This document shows, piece by piece, positions 28,871-38,742 of a stretch of 64,000 nt of DNA. This DNA is from Olleya marilimosa CAM030 (GTDB lineage Bacteria > Bacteroidota > Bacteroidia > Flavobacteriales > Flavobacteriaceae). The notes below the pieces were generated by a model, which was given only the letters and a program-made list of their open reading frames with translations, was not told where the DNA came from and did not search any database. A program made the translations under genes and the position numbers. Where the stretch lies: NCBI RefSeq assembly GCF_000518485.1, contig NZ_JADR01000001.1, positions 558,001-622,000 of the forward strand, written 5' to 3'. Position 1 is the stretch's first letter, and each line of letters begins with the position of its first letter.

Positions 28871-29806
28871 ATGAAATTTCCTAATCCATATACATTACAA
28901 GACATTGCAAAAATTATAGACTGTACGTTTGTAGGAGATGCTGATTTTGAGGTGCTAGGCATGAACGAAATTCATGTGGTTACACCTGGAGATATTGTGT
29001 TTGTAGATCATCCAAAGTATTATGATAAAGCTTTAAATAGTGCAGCTACCATTGTTTTAATAAATAAAAACGTTGACTGTCCAAAAGGGAAAGCATTGCT
29101 AATTAGTGATGACCCTTTTAGAGATTTTAATAAACTTACAACTTTTTTTAAACCATTTACTAGCGCTAATGTAGCGATATCATCTTCGGCAAAAATTGGT
29201 GAAAACACAGTAATTCAACCCAACTGTTTTATAGGTCATAATGTTACTATAGGAGACAATTGTATAATCCATTCTAACGTTAGTATATATGATGATACGG
29301 TTATTGGAAACAATGTTACCATACATGCTGGAAGTATTTTAGGAGCTAGTGCTTTTTATTATAAAAATAGACCAGAAGGATTTGATCAATTAAAATCTGG
29401 AGGTAGAGTAGTAATACATGATAATGTAGATATTGGTGCATTATGTACTATTGATAAAGGGGTTACAGGTGATACGACCATTGGAGAAGGCTCTAAATTA
29501 GATAATCAAATCCAAGTAGGACACGATACTGTAATTGGTAAAAAGTGCTTAATAGCCTCTCAAACAGGTATTGCAGGATGTTGTATTATCGAAGACGAAG
29601 TAACACTTTGGGGACAAGTAGGAACAACTAGCGGAATTACCATAGGTAAAAAAGCTAATGTTTTAGGTCAAACTGGTGTTACAAAATCCATCGAAGGTGG
29701 AAAGTCCTATTTTGGAACTCCTATTGAAGAGTCAAGAGTAAAATTAAAAGAGTTGGCTTATATTAAGCAAATTCCAGAAATAATTAAACAATTAAAAAAC
29801 AAATAG
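28871..29806 (+). CDS. LpxD-like acyltransferase, second copy
   Basis: Left-handed beta-helix acyltransferase of 311 residues and a paralogue of the upstream lpxD (342 residues). It keeps the N-terminal LpxD domain (about 1-95) and the catalytic-histidine motif LDNQIQVGHDTVIG, and ends shortly after the helix (YFGTPIEESRVKLKELAYIKQIPEII), lacking the longer LpxD C-terminal helix. It could N-acylate a different sugar nucleotide or lipid A precursor; this is inference. GGAG lies just upstream of the ATG. It is in the same operon as lpxD, lpxC-fabZ, lpxA and efp. Confidence 0.88.
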   Translation: MKFPNPYTLQDIAKIIDCTFVGDADFEVLGMNEIHVVTPGDIVFVDHPKYYDKALNSAATIVLINKNVDCPKGKALLISDDPFRDFNKLTTFFKPFTSANVAISSSAKIGENTVIQPNCFIGHNVTIGDNCIIHSNVSIYDDTVIGNNVTIHAGSILGASAFYYKNRPEGFDQLKSGGRVVIHDNVDIGALCTIDKGVTGDTTIGEGSKLDNQIQVGHDTVIGKKCLIASQTGIAGCCIIEDEVTLWGQVGTTSGITIGKKANVLGQTGVTKSIEGGKSYFGTPIEESRVKLKELAYIKQIPEIIKQLKNK

Positions 29807-30199
29807 ATGTCAGCCAGAGCAATTGTAAAAGCCTTTTATAGTTTAGATTTAGCAAAAGCAGAAAATGCGATTGAAATGTTTGATAAAAACTGTCAATTAC
29901 ATTGGAATAGTAGTCAAGGTTATACAGCTTTAGATTATAATGGTATTGACCAAAAGCTTAAGGAGGTTAGACAGTCGTTTGTTTCATTTACATATAAGCT
30001 AAGCCATTTATTAAAAGAAAACGATACAATTACAGCTAGATATACAGCTTATGCAGCTACGATTGAAAGACCTGATAAAGTAGAGCCAATTGCTCATTTT
30101 ATTTCTATATGGGAAGTTAAGGATGGACTTTTATATAAAGGATACGAAATAAGTCAATTATTTGATGAAAATCCGTCTAGTTTATCATCATATTCGTAA
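29807..30199 (+). CDS. NTF2-like (SnoaL-type) protein
   Basis: Small soluble protein of 130 residues with the cone-shaped NTF2/SnoaL pattern: an N-terminal helix (AIVKAFYSLDLAKAENAIEMFD), then strands with HWNSSQGYTALDYNGIDQ, and a closing sheet (ITARYTAYAATIERPD, then HFISIWEVKDGLLYKGYEISQ). No catalytic pair can be assigned. Its start codon follows the stop of the LpxD-like gene directly, so it is the last member of the lpx operon; a fresh promoter then precedes sucD. Confidence 0.75.
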   Translation: MSARAIVKAFYSLDLAKAENAIEMFDKNCQLHWNSSQGYTALDYNGIDQKLKEVRQSFVSFTYKLSHLLKENDTITARYTAYAATIERPDKVEPIAHFISIWEVKDGLLYKGYEISQLFDENPSSLSSYS

Positions 30200-30240
30200 A
30201 ATAAAATTTAAAATACTTTTAGTAATCGCAATCAAAAACT

Positions 30241-30248
30241 TACTTTTG
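30241..30248 (+). promoter_or_regulatory. -7 promoter element of sucD
   Basis: TACTTTTG matches TAnnTTTG, 47 bases before the sucD start codon, and separates sucD transcription from the lpx operon. Confidence 0.55.
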
Positions 30249-30295
30249 CATAGCAAATAACAATTCAACATAAAATTTCTTAATCAATACAAAAC

Positions 30296-31168
30296 ATGAG
30301 CGTTTTAGTAAACAAAGATTCAAAAATAATAGTTCAAGGATTTACAGGTAGTGAAGGTACTTTTCACGCTGGTCAAATGATTGAATACGGAACAAACGTA
30401 GTAGGTGGTGTAACACCAGGTAAAGGTGGTCAAACACACTTAGATAGACCAGTTTTTAACACAGTGCAAGAAGCAGTAGACAAAGCAGGAGCAGACACTA
30501 CTATTATTTTTGTACCACCAGCATTTGCAGCAGACGCAATTATGGAAGCTGCTAACGCAGGAATTAAAGTAATTATTTGTATTACAGAAGGTATTCCTGT
30601 TGCAGACATGATTAAAGCATCTAATTACATTAAAGATAAAGACTGTAGATTAATTGGACCTAACTGTCCAGGTGTTATTACTCCAGGTGAAGCTAAAGTT
30701 GGTATTATGCCAGGTTTTGTTTTCAAAAAAGGAAAAGTTGGTATCGTATCTAAATCTGGTACTTTAACTTATGAAGCTGCTGACCAAGTTGTAAAACAAG
30801 GATTAGGTATTACTACTGCAATTGGTATTGGAGGAGACCCAATTATTGGAACAACTACAAAAGAAGCTGTTGAGTTATTAATTAACGATCCAGAAACTGA
30901 ATGTGTTGTAATGATTGGAGAAATTGGAGGTCAATTAGAAGCAGATGCTGCTAATTGGTATAAAGCTTCAGGTAGCAAAAAACCTATCGTTGGTTTCATA
31001 GCAGGAGAAACTGCACCAGCAGGACGTACAATGGGTCACGCAGGAGCAATTGTAGGTGGATCTGATGATACAGCTCAAGCTAAAAAAGCAATTATGAGAG
31101 AGTGTGGTATTCACGTAGTAGATTCTCCAGCAGAGATTGGTAAAAAAGTAGCCGAAGTTATGGCTTAA
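30296..31168 (+). CDS. sucD: Succinyl-CoA ligase (ADP-forming) subunit alpha
   Basis: TCA-cycle enzyme subunit: CoA binding and the phosphohistidine. It has 290 residues, standard length. Seen: the CoA-binding Rossmann region with [56 protein letters not shown], and the active histidine in [11 protein letters not shown]. The beta subunit gene is not adjacent. It has its own promoter element and is followed by a strong terminator. Confidence 0.97.
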   Translation: MSVLVNKDSKIIVQGFTGSEGTFHAGQMIEYGTNVVGGVTPGKGGQTHLDRPVFNTVQEAVDKAGADTTIIFVPPAFAADAIMEAANAGIKVIICITEGIPVADMIKASNYIKDKDCRLIGPNCPGVITPGEAKVGIMPGFVFKKGKVGIVSKSGTLTYEAADQVVKQGLGITTAIGIGGDPIIGTTTKEAVELLINDPETECVVMIGEIGGQLEADAANWYKASGSKKPIVGFIAGETAPAGRTMGHAGAIVGGSDDTAQAKKAIMRECGIHVVDSPAEIGKKVAEVMA

Positions 31169-31215
31169 ATTACTTAACACTAATGTGTTAAAATAATCCA
31201 AATATATAAACGTTT

Positions 31216-31253
31216 AAAGTTCGTTAGCTTAATTTAGCTAACGAACTTTTTTT
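31216..31253 (+). terminator. Strong terminator after sucD
   Basis: A perfect 14-bp stem (31216-31229 with 31236-31249), 6-nt loop and T run to 31253. Confidence 0.9.
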
Positions 31254-31274
31254 ATTAACATAATCAACCAAAAA

Positions 31275-34244
31275 ATGAAACATTTAAAACTAATTTTAGC
31301 TTTAGCTGTTATTACTTTTGTTGCTAGCTGCAAAAAAAGTAATTCGGATACGACAGTAGCTAAAACTGAAACGCAAAAAGATGCCAATGGATTTAGTTAT
31401 CAAAGCGTAGTAAACGACCCAACTGGCTTACGCTTATATACTTTAGATAATGGTCTTAAAGTGTATTTAAGCAAAAACACCGATGAGCCTAAAATTCAAA
31501 CTTACATTGCTGTAAGAGCTGGTTCTAATTATGACCCAAAAGAGTCTACTGGATTAGCACATTATTTAGAGCACATGGTGTTTAAAGGTACCGATGAGAT
31601 TGGTACAATTAATTGGGAAACTGAAAAAAAATATTTAGATACCATATCTAATTTATACGAAAAACATAGAGCTGAAAAAAATCCAGATAGCAAACTAGCT
31701 ATTTATAAAGAGATTGATAGAGTATCACTTGCAGCTTCAAATTATTCAGTTGCTAATGAGTATGATAAAATGTCAAGCTCTTTAGGTGCAACTGGTACTA
31801 ACGCTTATACTTGGTTTGAGCAAACAGTATACACAAACAAAATTCCTGCTAACGAATTAGATAAATTTTTAGCTCTAGAAAGTGAGCGTTTTGGACAAGT
31901 AGTCTTACGTTTATTTCATACAGAATTAGAAGCTGTTTTTGAAGAGTTTAATAGAGGTCAAGATAGTGATGGTCGTAAACGCTATGCAGCAATGCTTGAA
32001 GGTTTGTTTCCTAACCATCCTTATGGTCAGCAAACTACAATTGGTACTGCAGAGCATTTAAAAAACCCATCAATGATAGATATACATAATTATTTTGACA
32101 AGTATTATGTACCTAATAATATGGCAGTGGTATTAGTTGGTGATTTAGATTTTGAAGAAACCATCCAAAAAGTAAATAATACGTTTGGTAAATTTGAAAG
32201 AAAAGAAGTAGAACATCCAGTTTTGCCTAAAGAAGAACCTTTAACTACTGTAGTAGAAAACGAAGTGTTTGGACCAACTGCAGAAAGTATTTCTATAGCA
32301 TACAGAACAGGTGGCGTTAATACCGAAGAAGAAAAATTTGTAACCTTAGCAGATATGATTTTAGCTAATGGTAATGCTGGTTTAATGGATTTAAACTTAA
32401 ATCAGAAGCAATTAGTACAGTACGCAGGATCATCAACAACATTTTTAAATGATTATGGCTATCATTCGTTAAGTGGTTCACCAAAAGAAGGTCAATCGTT
32501 AGAAGAGTTAAAGGTGTTAATGTTAGACCAAATTAACAAACTTAAAAAAGGAGAATTTGAAGATTGGATGATTGATGCAGTTGTCAATGACCTTAAAAAA
32601 TCTCAATTAAAACAATTTGAAAGTAGTACAGCTGTAGCAGATGCTTATGTTGACGCGTTTATTCATAACGAAAAATGGGAAGATAAAGTCCGTTTTTTAG
32701 ACGACTTAAAAAAGATTACCAAACAACAATTAGTGGATTTTGCAAATTCATTTTATAAAGACAATTACGTTGTAACCTACAAACGTAAGGGTAATGACGA
32801 CAAAATTGTAAAAGTTCAAAACCCTGGAATCACACCTGTTAATCTTAACAGAGGTGCTAATTCTCAATATATACAAGACTTTAATAAAATGGAGTCAGAA
32901 GCTTTAAAACCTGTTTATGTAGATTATGCATCAGCTATTAAAACAACAAAAACCGATAGCGGAATTAAAGTATCTTATATTGAAAATGAATCTAATGACT
33001 TATTTGATTTAAATATCATTTTTGATATGGGAAGCGATAATGATAAAAAATTAGATTTAGCGGTTGGATATTTAGAGTATTTAGGTACAGATAAATATTC
33101 AAATGAAGACTTGAAAAAAGAGTTTTATAAATTAGGTATAGATTATTACGTTAATACAGGAAATGAGCAAACCTTTATTGGTTTAAATGGTTTAAAAGAA
33201 AACTTGCCTAAAGGTCTTGAGCTTTTAGAAGAGTTATTGGATAATGCTGTACCAAACCAAGAAGCGTATAGTAAATATGTACAGTCTATTGCTAAAGGAA
33301 GACAAAATAACAAGACAAATAAAGGTAGTATTTTAAGAAGTGGTTTAATGAATTATGCTAAATATGGTGAAAATTCTAGCTTACGAAACATCATTCCTGT
33401 AACAGAATTAAATAGTATCAATCCTCAAGAATTAGTAGATCTTACCAAAGATTTAAAAAACTACAAACAACGTATGTTTTATTACGGTAAAGATGTGGAT
33501 AATGCAGTTTCAGCTATAAATACATCTCATAAAGTAAGTCAAAACCTTAAAGATTATCCAGAAGCAGTTGCTTTTGAAGAAAAAGAAACAGGCGGAAATG
33601 TTTATTTTGTTGATTTCGATATGGTACAGTCAGAAATGATGTTTTTAGCAAAAGGAGAGCCTTTTAAAGCAGAAAACATGGCTGCATCTACATTATTTAA
33701 TACTTATTTTGGAGGTGGTTTATCTTCAATAGTTTTTCAGGAAATTAGAGAATCTAAATCATTAGCATATTCTGCATGGTCTAATTATAGTACTGCTAGA
33801 GAAAAAGACGATTCTAATTATGTTATGGCTTACATCGGGACACAAGCTAACAAAATGCCTGAAGCAGTAGACGCAATGATGGGATTAATGAATGATATGC
33901 CAGAGTCTGAAGCTCAATTTAATGCAGCTAAAGAGTCTACTTTAAAGCAAATAGCAGCACAACGTATTAACAAGTCTAATGTGTTTTGGAGTTATGAAAG
34001 ACTTCAAAAATTAGGAATATCGGAAGATAACAGAGAAGCTATGTATAACGCTATTAAAGATATGACTTTAGCGGATTTACGCGAGTTTTTTAATAAAAAC
34101 ATTAAAGGAGAAGATTATAACGTTATGGTCATTGGAAACAAAAAAGATGTTGATTTAAAAGCTTTAAATAAACTAGGTAAAGTTCAAGAAATGGATATTG
34201 ATTATCTTTTTAATTACGAAAAACAAGAAGACGTTAAATTGTAA
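31275..34244 (+). CDS. M16-family zinc protease lipoprotein
   Basis: Pitrilysin-like protease of 989 residues with two tandem M16 halves. A signal sequence ends at a lipobox (TFVASC) with the cysteine near residue 19, so it is anchored to a membrane, probably in the periplasm. The first half has the inverted zinc site H-x-x-E-H in GLAHYLEHMVFKGT near residue 95-108. The second half (from about 560) lacks the motif and carries the substrate-binding ESKSLAYSAWSNYS. This active plus inactive arrangement is normal for the family. Confidence 0.92.
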   Translation: MKHLKLILALAVITFVASCKKSNSDTTVAKTETQKDANGFSYQSVVNDPTGLRLYTLDNGLKVYLSKNTDEPKIQTYIAVRAGSNYDPKESTGLAHYLEHMVFKGTDEIGTINWETEKKYLDTISNLYEKHRAEKNPDSKLAIYKEIDRVSLAASNYSVANEYDKMSSSLGATGTNAYTWFEQTVYTNKIPANELDKFLALESERFGQVVLRLFHTELEAVFEEFNRGQDSDGRKRYAAMLEGLFPNHPYGQQTTIGTAEHLKNPSMIDIHNYFDKYYVPNNMAVVLVGDLDFEETIQKVNNTFGKFERKEVEHPVLPKEEPLTTVVENEVFGPTAESISIAYRTGGVNTEEEKFVTLADMILANGNAGLMDLNLNQKQLVQYAGSSTTFLNDYGYHSLSGSPKEGQSLEELKVLMLDQINKLKKGEFEDWMIDAVVNDLKKSQLKQFESSTAVADAYVDAFIHNEKWEDKVRFLDDLKKITKQQLVDFANSFYKDNYVVTYKRKGNDDKIVKVQNPGITPVNLNRGANSQYIQDFNKMESEALKPVYVDYASAIKTTKTDSGIKVSYIENESNDLFDLNIIFDMGSDNDKKLDLAVGYLEYLGTDKYSNEDLKKEFYKLGIDYYVNTGNEQTFIGLNGLKENLPKGLELLEELLDNAVPNQEAYSKYVQSIAKGRQNNKTNKGSILRSGLMNYAKYGENSSLRNIIPVTELNSINPQELVDLTKDLKNYKQRMFYYGKDVDNAVSAINTSHKVSQNLKDYPEAVAFEEKETGGNVYFVDFDMVQSEMMFLAKGEPFKAENMAASTLFNTYFGGGLSSIVFQEIRESKSLAYSAWSNYSTAREKDDSNYVMAYIGTQANKMPEAVDAMMGLMNDMPESEAQFNAAKESTLKQIAAQRINKSNVFWSYERLQKLGISEDNREAMYNAIKDMTLADLREFFNKNIKGEDYNVMVIGNKKDVDLKALNKLGKVQEMDIDYLFNYEKQEDVKL

Positions 34245-34282
34245 TATAACAACATAAATTGACCAATTTAAGTCTATATATT

Positions 34283-34318
34283 AAAACCTCATAATTGTAT
34301 AAATTATGAGGTTTTTTT
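34283..34318 (+). terminator. Terminator after the M16 protease gene
   Basis: A perfect 14-bp stem (34283-34296 with 34302-34315), 5-nt loop and a run of seven T residues. Confidence 0.88.
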
Positions 34319-34340
34319 ACACATAACAATTTGTAATTAC

Positions 34341-34348
34341 TATATTTG
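34341..34348 (+). promoter_or_regulatory. -7 promoter element of fabG
   Basis: TATATTTG matches TAnnTTTG, 58 bases before the fabG start codon. Confidence 0.6.
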
Positions 34349-34406
34349 AATTAGTAAACTAACAATAGATTTTCGATTAAATCGAAAACCAAAAAATAAA
34401 TCATAA

Positions 34407-35153
34407 ATGAAACTTTTAGAAGGGAAAACAGCAATTATTACAGGTGCTTCCAGAGGTATTGGTAAAGGTATTGCTCAAGTATTTGCTCAGCAAGGTGCAA
34501 ATGTAGCATTTACTTACAGTTCATCTGTTGAAGCTGCAAACGAGTTAGAAAAAGAATTAATTGCTTTTGGTGTAAAAGCAAAAGGATATAAAAGTAACGC
34601 AGCAAGTTTTGATGAAGCACAGCAACTAGCAGAAGATGTTTTAACAGAATTTGGAAGCATTGACGTGTTAATAAACAACGCAGGTATTACAAAAGACAAC
34701 TTGTTAATGAGAATGGGTGAGCAAGATTTTGATCAAGTGATTGAAGTTAATCTTAAGTCTGTTTTTAATATGACTAAAGCAGTACAACGTACTATGTTAA
34801 AGCAGCGCAAAGGGTCTATAATTAATATGAGTAGTGTTGTAGGTGTTAAAGGTAATGCAGGTCAAACTAATTATGCAGCTTCTAAAGCTGGTATTATTGG
34901 TTTTTCTAAGTCTGTAGCTTTAGAGTTAGGCTCTAGAAATATTAGAAGTAACGTGATTGCTCCAGGTTTTATCGAAACAGAAATGACTGCAAAATTAGAC
35001 GAAGAAACCGTTAAAGGATGGCGTAGTGCAATACCATTAAAACGAGGAGGTACTCCAGAGGATATCGCAAATGTATGTGTCTTTTTAGCATCAGACATGT
35101 CTGCCTATGTTACAGGTCAAACTATTAATGTAGATGGAGGAATGTTAACTTAA
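34407..35153 (+). CDS. fabG: 3-oxoacyl-ACP reductase
   Basis: NADPH-dependent reductase of fatty acid elongation, of the short-chain dehydrogenase family, 248 residues. Seen: the cofactor loop TGASRGIGKGIA near residues 12-23, NNAGITKDNLLMRM, the catalytic Ser-Tyr-Lys in NMSSVVGVKGNAGQTNYAASKAG, and the FabG-type C-terminus (AYVTGQTINVDGGM). The match to the FabG subgroup is close. Other SDR roles are possible but unlikely. Confidence 0.93.
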   Translation: MKLLEGKTAIITGASRGIGKGIAQVFAQQGANVAFTYSSSVEAANELEKELIAFGVKAKGYKSNAASFDEAQQLAEDVLTEFGSIDVLINNAGITKDNLLMRMGEQDFDQVIEVNLKSVFNMTKAVQRTMLKQRKGSIINMSSVVGVKGNAGQTNYAASKAGIIGFSKSVALELGSRNIRSNVIAPGFIETEMTAKLDEETVKGWRSAIPLKRGGTPEDIANVCVFLASDMSAYVTGQTINVDGGMLT

Positions 35154-35193
35154 TACACAAGTTAACTATTAACTGTCTTGCAAACAATAAACC

Positions 35194-35739
35194 ATGAAAA
35201 ACATATTTTTTGTTCTAACGCTTTTTTTAGTGTCAGCAATAACTGTTTCAGCTCAAGAATGGATAGATTATAAATCCGAAGAGCTTGCATTTATTGCTAA
35301 GTATCCTGTGCAACCAGTGCAAACACTTGAAGTGATAGATACGGAAGCAGGTCCTTTAGATATGTACATGGTTATGCATGTGGCAACGTCAGAAAGTAGT
35401 AATAATGTTGTGTATTCTGTAATTAAATCAACATATCCAGAATCTCAATTTGAAGAGGTCTCAGAGGGTTACAATGATGAAGTGCTAGATTCAGCTGTTC
35501 AAGGCGCTGTTGAAAATGTTAATGGAACATTAATATTTGAAAATAAAGTAACTCATAATGGTTATCCAGGAAGAAGTATAAAAATTGAGATTGATAAAGC
35601 ATTTATTTATATGAATGCTTTTTTAGTAGATAACATGATGTTTATATCTCAAGTTATTTGTATGACAGATAAAGATGAAAATACTGATATTAAACGTTTT
35701 ATGGACTCATTTGATATCATAAAAGTAAAAGAAGATTAA
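35194..35739 (+). CDS. Exported hypothetical protein
   Basis: Protein of 181 residues with a signal peptide ending near residue 20 (TVSAQEW). The mature protein contains no cysteine pair or catalytic motif that I can name; strands such as ELAFIAKYPVQPVQTLEVID and GRSIKIEIDKAFIYMNAFLVDN suggest a mixed alpha-beta fold, seen in other Bacteroidota exported proteins. Its stop codon abuts the GTG start of the next gene, implying coupled translation and a shared role at the envelope. Confidence 0.65.
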   Translation: MKNIFFVLTLFLVSAITVSAQEWIDYKSEELAFIAKYPVQPVQTLEVIDTEAGPLDMYMVMHVATSESSNNVVYSVIKSTYPESQFEEVSEGYNDEVLDSAVQGAVENVNGTLIFENKVTHNGYPGRSIKIEIDKAFIYMNAFLVDNMMFISQVICMTDKDENTDIKRFMDSFDIIKVKED

Positions 35740-37773
35740 GTGTCTATAGATACTCTATTTTATATCATTTTAGCAGGAATAATAGCTTTATTATTAGCTT
35801 TGTTTCAGTATTACTATAAATCAAAAAGCGCATCAAAGGACAATGCGCTTTTTGCTTTTTTACGTTTTATTACCTTATTTTCAGTATTGCTATTACTTAT
35901 AAATCCTAAATTTGAGCAAATCCAATATTATACTGAAAAGCCAAACTTAGTAGTAGCAGTAGATAATTCTTCATCTTTAAAACATTTAAAACAAGATAAC
36001 AACGCATTAGCGTTTGTAAAGTCTATTCAGGACAATGCTCAAATTAATAGCAAATTTAATATTAAGCTTCTGTCTTTTGGAGAGGATTTAAAAGTTAGTG
36101 ATAGTTTGACTTTTAAAGATCGTCAGACTAATATAGATAAAGTGTTTAAATCATTAACTCAAGTTTATAAAAATACGGTATCACCAACTATTATTGTTAC
36201 AGATGGTAATCAGACTGTTGGTAATGATTATCAATTTTCAGCAAAAAAATATAATCAAGCCATTTATCCAATAGTTTTAGGTGATACTATTGTATACTCT
36301 GATTTACAAATTAGTAAGCTTAATGTCAATAAATACGCCTATTTAAAAAATAATTTTCCGGTAGAAGCTATTGTGGTTTATAATGGTAATCAAACTATTG
36401 CTAGCAAATTTATCGTAACCAAAGGAAATGCAACTGTTTTTTCTAAAAACATAACGTTAGACAAATCAAATAATAGCCAAGTTTTAAACTTTACTTTACC
36501 TGCAAATGGTGTTGGAGTACAAGATTATAAAGCACAAATAATTCCGTTAGAAACCGAAAAAAATAAGACTAATAATTATAAGAATTTTGCAGTAGAAGTC
36601 ATTGATCAAAAATCTAAAATAGCTATTGTAAGCTCAATTTTGCATCCCGATTTAGGAGCTATTAAAAAGAGTATTGAAAGCAATGAACAACGTGAAGTTG
36701 TATTTTTAAAACCAAATAAAATTTTAAATCAATTAAATGATTTTCAATTAGTTATATTGTATAGCCCGAATAATTTGTTTAAGCCTTTATTTGATGAGTT
36801 ACAAAAGCAAAATAAAAATAAATGGGTAATAATTGGAGCTAAATCTGATTGGCAATTTTTAAATAATGTCACCAGTAGTTATAGTTTAGATTTTACATCT
36901 CAAACTGAAGATTATCAACCTTTTTTAAATAATAATTACAACCCTTTTATAGTTGAAGATATAGATTTTAAAAACTTTCCACCTTTAAAATCAACTTTTG
37001 GAGATGCTGTCTTTAACCAACCCTATGAAACCATATTGTTTAAAACAGTATCAGGTATAAAAACAGAGCAACCTTTACTAGCAACTTTTGAAACTGATGG
37101 TAGAAGGGAAGCTGTCCTATTTGGTGAAGAGCTATGGAAATGGCGTGCGCAGAGTTATATTAACGAAGATAGTTTTTTAAAATTTGATAATTTTATTGGC
37201 AAATTAGTGCAGTATTTAGCCTCTAATAAACGTCGTAACAGGTTAAATATTGATTATAATTCATTTTATAACGGAAGCGATAACATTACTTTAAGTGCTC
37301 AGTTTTTTAATAAAAATTTCGAGTTCGATGCTGATGCTTCGTTAAATATTTCATTAAAAAATAAAGAAACGGATATAACTTATAATAGACCTTTAATTTT
37401 AAAAGGAAACAATTATCAAGTTAATTTAAATAGTTTAAATGCTGGAAACTATACTTTTACGGTTGCTGCTGAGTCAGAAAATATTTCTGTTTCAGGAAAT
37501 TTTAAAATTATAGAATACAATGTCGAGCAACAATTTTTAAATGCAGATGTAACAAAGTTGCAACAATTGGCTACTAATAGTGGAGGTAATGCTTATTTTA
37601 TTAATAACTATACTGCTTTAACAGATAACTTATTAAATGATAATCGTTACCTACCCATTCAAAAAAGCAATAAAAGTGTTGTACCTTTGATAGATTGGTC
37701 TTATTTATTGTTTATTATCGCTTTAAGCTTAGCGTTAGAATGGTTTATCAGAAAATATAAAGGATTAATTTAA
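35740..37773 (+). CDS. Membrane-anchored vWA-like protein
   Basis: Protein of 677 residues with two N-terminal membrane helices (about 5-25 and 38-56), a large extracytoplasmic region and one C-terminal helix (VPLIDWSYLLFIIALSLALEWFIRKY). The vWA-like domain begins with the MIDAS motif D-x-S-x-S, seen as VVAVDNSSSLK. The remainder is rich in beta strands. The GTG start directly follows the upstream TAA. The pattern recalls BatA/BatB-like envelope proteins of Bacteroidota, though no MoxR ATPase gene is adjacent. Confidence 0.75.
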   Translation: MSIDTLFYIILAGIIALLLALFQYYYKSKSASKDNALFAFLRFITLFSVLLLLINPKFEQIQYYTEKPNLVVAVDNSSSLKHLKQDNNALAFVKSIQDNAQINSKFNIKLLSFGEDLKVSDSLTFKDRQTNIDKVFKSLTQVYKNTVSPTIIVTDGNQTVGNDYQFSAKKYNQAIYPIVLGDTIVYSDLQISKLNVNKYAYLKNNFPVEAIVVYNGNQTIASKFIVTKGNATVFSKNITLDKSNNSQVLNFTLPANGVGVQDYKAQIIPLETEKNKTNNYKNFAVEVIDQKSKIAIVSSILHPDLGAIKKSIESNEQREVVFLKPNKILNQLNDFQLVILYSPNNLFKPLFDELQKQNKNKWVIIGAKSDWQFLNNVTSSYSLDFTSQTEDYQPFLNNNYNPFIVEDIDFKNFPPLKSTFGDAVFNQPYETILFKTVSGIKTEQPLLATFETDGRREAVLFGEELWKWRAQSYINEDSFLKFDNFIGKLVQYLASNKRRNRLNIDYNSFYNGSDNITLSAQFFNKNFEFDADASLNISLKNKETDITYNRPLILKGNNYQVNLNSLNAGNYTFTVAAESENISVSGNFKIIEYNVEQQFLNADVTKLQQLATNSGGNAYFINNYTALTDNLLNDNRYLPIQKSNKSVVPLIDWSYLLFIIALSLALEWFIRKYKGLI

Positions 37774-37792
37774 AACTTAAAAAAAAAGAAAT

Positions 37793-38605
37793 ATGGAAAA
37801 ATTACCTAAAGGAGCATTTCCTTTTATCATTGCAGCTGTAATAGGCTTAATTATTATGGCTAAATCGGTTAAAACTATAGATTCAGGACATGCAGGAGTA
37901 TTATATCAATTAGGAGGTGGAGTAGATCCAGATAGTGAGCCATTAGGCGAAGGTATCAATTTTGTAGCTCCTTGGAATAGTGTTATTGATTATGAGGTTA
38001 GACAACAAGAATTACCAGAAAAAATGTCTGTTTTATCAAGTAATGGATTGGATATTAAATTAGATGCTTCAGTACTGTACCAACCAGATTATAAAAACTT
38101 AAGTAAGTTACATAAAGAAAAAGGTAGAGAATATGTAAGTAGAGTTTTGCAACCAGCTATACGTAGTGCAGCAAGAAGCGTTGTTGGACGCTACACTCCA
38201 GAACAATTATATTCTAGTAAACGTGATGCTATACAAGATGAAATTTTTGAAGAAACTAAAAAAATAGTTGAGTCTCAATACATTCAATTAAATAACATTT
38301 TAATTAGAGATGTGACTTTACCACCAACAATTAAAGATGCTATTGAGCGTAAACTTAAACAAGAACAAGAATCCTTAGAGTATGAATTTAGATTAGTTAC
38401 GGCTGCAAAAGAAGCAGAAAAAGTAATTATTGAAGCACAAGGTAAGGCTGATGCTAATAAAATTTTAAGTGCATCTTTAACAGATAAAATTCTACAAGAC
38501 AAAGGTATTGAAGCTACTGTAAAGCTTTCAGAATCAAGTAATAGTAAAGTGATTGTTATTGGGTCAGGAGATTCAGGTATGCCAATTATTTTAGGTAACC
38601 AATAA
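37793..38605 (+). CDS. Prohibitin/SPFH-domain membrane protein
   Basis: Protein of 270 residues: one N-terminal membrane helix (about 10-27) followed by an SPFH/Band 7 domain. The prohibitin-specific patterns are clear: IDSGHAGVLYQLGG, EGINFVAPW, and AIRSAARSVVGRYTPEQLYSSKRDAI, with a long helix LKQEQESLEYEFRLVTAAKEAEKVIIEAQGKADANKIL. Such proteins form ring-shaped membrane assemblies that scaffold or restrain proteases. It is 19 bases after the vWA gene and possibly in the same operon. Confidence 0.88.
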   Translation: MEKLPKGAFPFIIAAVIGLIIMAKSVKTIDSGHAGVLYQLGGGVDPDSEPLGEGINFVAPWNSVIDYEVRQQELPEKMSVLSSNGLDIKLDASVLYQPDYKNLSKLHKEKGREYVSRVLQPAIRSAARSVVGRYTPEQLYSSKRDAIQDEIFEETKKIVESQYIQLNNILIRDVTLPPTIKDAIERKLKQEQESLEYEFRLVTAAKEAEKVIIEAQGKADANKILSASLTDKILQDKGIEATVKLSESSNSKVIVIGSGDSGMPIILGNQ

Positions 38606-38633
38606 GGCTTAACATTAATTTAATGTACTTAAA

Positions 38634-38666
38634 TTTGGATTTGTAATATTATTTTCACAATCTTTG
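38634..38666 (+). promoter_or_regulatory. Putative his operon promoter
   Basis: A TTG at 38635-38637 stands 21 bases before AATCTTTG at 38659-38666, near the Bacteroidota pattern TTG-N17-23-TAnnTTTG. A start site near 38672 would put the leader-peptide ATG about 14 bases into the transcript. Confidence 0.5.
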
Positions 38667-38685
38667 TACAGAACAAAAAAAAGAC

Positions 38686-38742
38686 ATGAACTTTATTCAA
38701 TTACATCATCATCATTTCCATACTTGCACTCAAGCTAGTTAG
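38686..38742 (+). CDS. hisL: Histidine operon leader peptide
   Basis: An 18-residue open frame MNFIQLHHHHFHTCTQAS ends with TAG. Five of six consecutive codons are His, the signature of a translating sensor of charged tRNA-His. It lies between a plausible promoter and an intrinsic terminator upstream of hisG. Low His would stall the ribosome on codons 7-12. See the terminator entry for the base-pairing that completes the attenuator. Confidence 0.85.
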   Translation: MNFIQLHHHHFHTCTQAS

